Shown here: one piece after another, positions 33,113-36,886 of the stretch
How the letters are laid out: each line of letters opens with the position of its first letter
How positions within the stretch are numbered: position 1 is the first letter of the stretch
Assembly: GCF_001544555.2 (NCBI RefSeq)
Contig: NZ_FCOK02000090.1
Coordinates: 1-36,886 of the forward strand
Origin: Caballeronia udeis
GTDB lineage: Bacteria; Pseudomonadota; Gammaproteobacteria; Burkholderiales; Burkholderiaceae
Direction: 5' to 3'
DNA length: 36,886 bases
Position numbers and translations under genes: made by a program
The notes under the pieces: model-generated
What the model was told of the DNA's origin: nothing
What the model saw: the letters and a program-made list of their open reading frames with translations, nothing else
Databases searched by the model: none

Positions 33113-34588
33113 ATGACCACTCAAACACCTTCAGCCGCGCCCGATCTTCCAGTCGACATGATCATCTTCGGCGGTGCCGGCGACCTGTCCGCACGCAAGC
33201 TCCTGCCGGCGCTCTACATGGCGCATTTGCATTGCAACCTGCCCGCACAAACACGCATCATCGCGATCGGCCGGCGCGACTGGTCGCGCGAGCAATACGT
33301 GCAATTTGTGGAAGAGCAATCGAAACCCTTCGTCGACAAGAAGGCGCTCGATCCGCAATCCTGGGACAGTTTCCTGGCGCTCTTCGACTACGTGCGCATC
33401 AACATTGATTCGGCAAGCGACTACCTGCGGCTGACGGAAATTGCGCGCAGGGACGTATGCCGCGTGTTTTATCTCGCGACAGCGCCGGACCTGTTCACGA
33501 CCATCTGCGACAACCTCGCGGCGGCCGACCTGGTCGACAGCAACTCGCGTGTGGTGCTGGAAAAACCGCTGGGGCATGATCTCGCGTCGGCACAGGCGAT
33601 CAATGCTTCTGTCGGCCGCCATTTCGCCGAAGCGCAGATCTATCGCATCGACCATTACCTCGGCAAGGAAACGGTGCAGAACCTGATGGTGCTGCGTTTC
33701 GGCAATGCGATCTTCGGACCGCTATGGCAGGCGCCGTACATCAAGAGCGTACAGATCACCGTGGCTGAAACGGTGGGCGTGGGCAGCCGTGCGGGCTTCT
33801 ACGACCAGACCGGCGCGCTGCGCGACATGGTGCAGAACCACCTGCTGCAACTGCTGTGCATCGTGGCCATGGAGCCGCCGGTATCGCTCGATCCCGATGC
33901 CGTACGCGACGAAAAACTCAAGGTGCTGCGTTCGCTGCGCAAGATGACGGTCTCCGATATTGCCCGGGACACCGTGCGTGGTCAGTACAGCCCTGGCGCC
34001 ATCGACGGCGAGCCGGTCAAGGGTTACATGGAAGAGGACAACGTGCCGTCCGACAGCCGTGCCGAGACCTTCGTCGCCATCCGCGCGCATATTAACAACT
34101 GGCGTTGGGCGAACGTGCCGTTCTTCCTGCGCACGGGCAAGCGCTTGCAGAAGAAGCAATCGGAGATCGTGATCGATTTTGCCGACCTGCCGTTCTCGAT
34201 CATTCCCAGCGGGCCGCGCAACTATGGCAACCGGCTGGTCATCCAGTTGCAACCGGAAGAATCGATCCAGTTGCAGATGCTCGCGAAAGAGCCCGGCAGC
34301 GGCATGCATATGCTGCCTGTGAATCTGAATCTGGATCTGCAGCAAGCATTCAGCGAACGCCGCGCGGAAGCATACGAGCGGCTGTTGATCGATGTGATGC
34401 GCGGTCGCCTGACGCACTTCATGCGCCGGGATGAACTCGAAGCGGCATGGGCATGGGTCGAACCAATCCTGGACGGCTGGAAGGAATTGAACGACCGGCC
34501 GCGTGGTTATACGGCGGGCACATTCGGACCGGCCGCCTCTTCAGCGCTGATGGCGCGGGAGAACATGGCGTGGGCCGAAGAAGCGTGA
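33113..34588 (+). CDS. zwf: Glucose-6-phosphate 1-dehydrogenase
   Basis: 491 residues, usual for the enzyme. It oxidises glucose 6-phosphate to 6-phosphogluconolactone with NADP (or NAD), feeding the Entner-Doudoroff and pentose-phosphate routes. The coenzyme-binding motif reads GGAGDLSARKLLPALY (20-35), a variant of GASGDLA. The substrate-binding RIDHYLGKE is at about 178-186, followed by ETVQNLMVLRFGN, and the C-terminal substrate region is complete to TAGTFGPAAS. No pgl, edd, glk or HexR gene adjoins, so this copy is stand-alone and may be one of several paralogues in the genome. 243 bp upstream lack a gene and include GTATAACG near 33030 as a possible -10. A perfect hairpin follows the stop. 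Confidence 0.97.
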   Translation: MTTQTPSAAPDLPVDMIIFGGAGDLSARKLLPALYMAHLHCNLPAQTRIIAIGRRDWSREQYVQFVEEQSKPFVDKKALDPQSWDSFLALFDYVRINIDSASDYLRLTEIARRDVCRVFYLATAPDLFTTICDNLAAADLVDSNSRVVLEKPLGHDLASAQAINASVGRHFAEAQIYRIDHYLGKETVQNLMVLRFGNAIFGPLWQAPYIKSVQITVAETVGVGSRAGFYDQTGALRDMVQNHLLQLLCIVAMEPPVSLDPDAVRDEKLKVLRSLRKMTVSDIARDTVRGQYSPGAIDGEPVKGYMEEDNVPSDSRAETFVAIRAHINNWRWANVPFFLRTGKRLQKKQSEIVIDFADLPFSIIPSGPRNYGNRLVIQLQPEESIQLQMLAKEPGSGMHMLPVNLNLDLQQAFSERRAEAYERLLIDVMRGRLTHFMRRDELEAAWAWVEPILDGWKELNDRPRGYTAGTFGPAASSALMARENMAWAEEA

Positions 34589-34594
34589 TGCTGG

Positions 34595-34624
34595 TCACTC
34601 GCACCGGTCCGCCGGTGCGAGTGA
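34595..34624. terminator. Bidirectional hairpin between zwf and the sensor-kinase gene
   Basis: TCACTCGCACCGG (34595-34607) and CCGGTGCGAGTGA (34612-34624) form a perfect 13-bp stem with a TCCG loop. It lies between two convergent stop codons, where a shared terminator is expected. The T-run is weak in both directions. Confidence 0.7.
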
Positions 34625-34640
34625 AACGAAGTCCATCGTT

Positions 34641-35996
34641 CTAAACTGAAAACCGGACTTCGGCCGCAAGACCCCTGCCTCCGGGTCCGTCGTCAAGACT
34701 GATGCTTGCCCGGTGCGCCCGCACGATCTCCCTCACAATGGCCAAGCCCAGGCCGCTGCCCTCTTCGCCCGATGCCCTGAAGAACGGCTCGAACACGCGG
34801 TCACGGACATCGGCTGGAATACCGGGACCGTCGTCGGTGACGGCAAGCACGATCGTCTTGTCGCGCCGCTCGATCAACAACGTCACGTGACCTGACGCAG
34901 GCGTGTACCGGATAGCGTTATCGACCAGGTTGAAGACCAGCACCGACAATAAACGGGCGTTCCCTAAAACGATCGCGTCGCCGGCAAGCTGCGCAGCCAG
35001 CTCGATCCCGCGACGCTGCGCCAGCAGCGCCAGCTCTTCAATCACCGTTGTCGCGACCTCGCGCAAATCGACACGCTCACCCTCGAAGTGGCTGTAATCG
35101 GCGGTCTCGGCTTGCGCGAGCAAGAGCAACTGGTTGGTCAGCGACACCAGCGCCCCATTGCTCCTGTGCATGGCTGACAGCGTCTCTTTGACCGTCGCGA
35201 GATCGTCGTGGCGCCGCGCGTATTGCAGTTGTGCACCGAGTAAAGTCAGCGGCGTTCTCAGCTGATGCGCGGCATGTGCAATGAAACGCCGCTGCATGGC
35301 GGTCTGCCGCTCGATCCTCGCAATGCACTGATTGATTGCATCCACGATAGGCCGCAACTCGCTCTGAAGATGCTCCGAGCGCAACGGCACGAGTTCGTTC
35401 GGCGCGCGGTCGCGCACGTCATTGGTCAGCGCCATCAGGTGCCGCAATTCGAACGTCAGGCCGACGCACACCAGCACGATCGCAATCGCAATGATCTCCG
35501 CGAAATGCAGCAGTTGCGGCCGCCACAGTTCGGTCGCCAATGCATCGCGCTCCAGCTCCGTGCGGCCCACCGAAACAAGGATGCGCTTGCTTTCACCGGA
35601 GTCGTACATCGGCCGGATGATGGAGACCGCCCGCACCGGCTGACCGTCGATCTCGGTGTCGTACCAGCCGGGCGAACTCGGCGGCTCGACCTGCTCAAGA
35701 TCCGACGTGCCCGCAATCGCCGGCCCGTCGATCACGCGGATACGAAAAAATACCCGGTCGCCATAGGGCGAACTCAGGATCTCGATGGCGCTCGGCGAAA
35801 TGTCGGCATGCAGGAAACTGTCGTCCCATTTGACGTCGCCGGCCATCACGCGGGCGGATGCAAGCAGCGCATTGTCCTGGATCAGGCTCGCGGTTTTCTG
35901 CGCGCCTTCACGGGCCATGTAGCCTGCGGCAAGCACATAGACGGTCAGCGGCAGCAGCAACCACAGCAGAAGCCGAAGCCGCAGGCTATTCGTCAT
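34641..35996 (-). CDS. TctE/QseC-like membrane sensor histidine kinase
   Basis: 451 residues. An N-terminal membrane helix (about 7-25) and a second (about 166-182) flank a periplasmic 2CSK_N-type sensor region (27-160). The HisKA domain carries His244 in AHQLRTPL, and the HATPase has the N-box VFNLVDNAIRYTP, G1 DDGPGIP, F-box FEPFFRASG and G2 GSGLGLAIVREI, all intact. Kinases of this type in betaproteobacteria often respond to organic acids such as tricarboxylates, but the ligand is not evident and no tct transporter adjoins. Its ATG lies inside the last codons of the response-regulator gene (11-bp overlap), so the two are translationally coupled and a cognate pair. Confidence 0.95.
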   Translation of the reverse strand: MTNSLRLRLLLWLLLPLTVYVLAAGYMAREGAQKTASLIQDNALLASARVMAGDVKWDDSFLHADISPSAIEILSSPYGDRVFFRIRVIDGPAIAGTSDLEQVEPPSSPGWYDTEIDGQPVRAVSIIRPMYDSGESKRILVSVGRTELERDALATELWRPQLLHFAEIIAIAIVLVCVGLTFELRHLMALTNDVRDRAPNELVPLRSEHLQSELRPIVDAINQCIARIERQTAMQRRFIAHAAHQLRTPLTLLGAQLQYARRHDDLATVKETLSAMHRSNGALVSLTNQLLLLAQAETADYSHFEGERVDLREVATTVIEELALLAQRRGIELAAQLAGDAIVLGNARLLSVLVFNLVDNAIRYTPASGHVTLLIERRDKTIVLAVTDDGPGIPADVRDRVFEPFFRASGEEGSGLGLAIVREIVRAHRASISLDDGPGGRGLAAEVRFSV

Positions 35997-36663
35997 CGCT
36001 GCTGGCTTGCAACAGATAACCCAGGCCTCTGAGCGTAATGATGGTGGCGGTGCTTTTCTCGAGCTTCTTGCGCAGCCGCGAGACGTATATCTCGATGGCG
36101 TCTTCGCTCGTGTGGGTGCTCGAACTGCCGAGCGAATCGGCCAGCATCGGCTTGGAGACCGTCTTCTTGGCCTTGAGGATCAAGGTCTCGAGTACGGCGT
36201 GCTCTCTCGGTGTCAGGCTCAGCATTTCGCCCGCTACCGAAAACTGCCGCCGGTCGATATCGTAGGAAAGATCGCCGCAGCGCGTACTGTTCGAGCGCGA
36301 GGGCAGCTGACGCCGCACCAGTACCTTGACCCGCGCGACCAGTTCGCGTGCGTCGAACGGCTTCACGACGTAATCGTCCGCGCCGGCGCTCAGGCAGATC
36401 ACCTTTTCATCCACGGAACCGCTTGCGGTCAGGATAAGGACGGGTGTGTCGTCGCCCCGTTCTCTCAGCCGCCGAAGCACGCCCTTGCCTGACAGGTTCG
36501 GCAAGTTGAGATCGAGCAGCACGACGTCATAGCGCGTGGTGCGCAGGAACCGGTCGGCCGCGTCGCCGTCGCTGACGCGATCGAGCACAAAACCATCGTC
36601 TTCCAGAATCTTAGCGAGCCAGTGGGCCAGTTGCTCATTGTCCTCGACCAGCAGTAGCTTCAT
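35986..36663 (-). CDS. TctD/QseB-like OmpR-family response regulator
   Basis: 225 residues from ATG at 36663; a longer frame to 36864 adds about 67 residues that precede the standard receiver start MKLLLVEDNEQ and were dropped. The receiver is intact, with acidic pair in VEDN, phospho-acceptor Asp51 in VVLLDLNLP, Thr79 in LILTAS and Lys101 in DDYVVKPFD. The C-terminal winged helix (about 125-222) has SLTPREHAVLETLILKAKK and IEIYVSRLRKKLE followed by TLRGLGYLL. It is transcribed ahead of its kinase with an 11-bp overlap. The 223 bp between its start and the window end contain no gene that I can support and should hold the promoter. Targets are unknown. Confidence 0.95.
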   Translation of the reverse strand: MKLLLVEDNEQLAHWLAKILEDDGFVLDRVSDGDAADRFLRTTRYDVVLLDLNLPNLSGKGVLRRLRERGDDTPVLILTASGSVDEKVICLSAGADDYVVKPFDARELVARVKVLVRRQLPSRSNSTRCGDLSYDIDRRQFSVAGEMLSLTPREHAVLETLILKAKKTVSKPMLADSLGSSSTHTSEDAIEIYVSRLRKKLEKSTATIITLRGLGYLLQASSDDE

Positions 36664-36886
36664 CACGTTCACCGCGTTATGCGTGGGCATTGTCCGCCAG
36701 CCCGGCATGCGCATGATTCGAACGAGCCTCACGCCACGCCGGGCCACGGCCCTCAGGCGAAGTGTATATCGCGCGGGGCGTGGCCATGCTGTTTGGCGCC
36801 ACCCGTCAAGCGGTCTTGTACTGGCTGCGCGCTTCCGTGGATCGATACAGAACGAGTGTTGCAATCAACCCGCAAACCGCGGCAAC

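Noticed and set aside
36664..36864. 67-residue N-terminal extension of the TctD-like regulator
   Set aside because: The receiver fold starts exactly at MKLLLVEDN; the extension is Arg-rich and lacks a ribosome site.

Overview
The window looks like chromosomal DNA of a betaproteobacterium of the Burkholderia/Paraburkholderia/Caballeronia group. The evidence is high GC with dense two-strand coding, a Burkholderia-type trimeric porin, a giant tandem UvrA, a TctD/TctE-type two-component pair and a stand-alone zwf. This placement is inferred from protein character only. No rRNA, tRNA, insertion sequence, phage integrase or CRISPR array was seen.

Layout. (1) 1-2417, minus strand: a compact run made of an ACT-domain protein, a DUF445 membrane protein, an NTF2/SnoaL-like protein and the cut 5' end of a glycogen-debranching-type enzyme whose ATG overlaps the preceding stop. 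(2) 2509-8789: cyanase (cynS, plus) converging with a 1945-residue double-length UvrA (minus). A perfect LexA/SOS-type box lies about 120 bp upstream of uvrA. (3) 8790-19700: an accessory segment and the most unusual part of the window. Four minus-strand genes read in the order PAS/GAF sensor with a degenerate histidine-kinase core, receiver-CHAT caspase-like protease (ATGA-coupled to the sensor), pesticin/T4-lysozyme-like muramidase, and a serine-hydrolase-CHAT double enzyme. An unrecognised 258-residue protein converges on this block from the other side. (4) 19513-24001: assorted single genes: a small secreted peptide, an atypical SDR, an OafA-like acyltransferase, an AraC regulator and a GFA/Mss4-fold protein. 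(5) 24008-29455: a catabolic locus with RidA and IclR on minus, divergent from a SelA/DgaE-like PLP enzyme, a porin and a GntP-type permease on plus. (6) 29564-36663: signalling and central metabolism: an orphan OmpR-family regulator with an altered receiver site, a 786-bp AT-rich gap, an EAL-CBS-GGDEF c-di-GMP protein, zwf, and a TctE/TctD-like sensor kinase and regulator sharing an 11-bp overlap.

How they may work together. The CHAT block has the logic of a sense-and-execute device. A cytosolic multi-sensor protein without an evident phospho-acceptor histidine is translationally coupled to a caspase-like protease that carries a partly degenerate receiver. These are followed by a cell-wall hydrolase without a signal peptide and a second protease fused to a lipase-like domain. 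It could be an immune or regulated-death system, a toxin-release system or a stress-signalling pathway; the sequence alone does not decide. In the catabolic locus the pieces fit one pathway: outer-membrane porin, sugar-acid-type permease, PLP lyase, and a RidA protein that would remove reactive enamine/imine products, all under IclR control.
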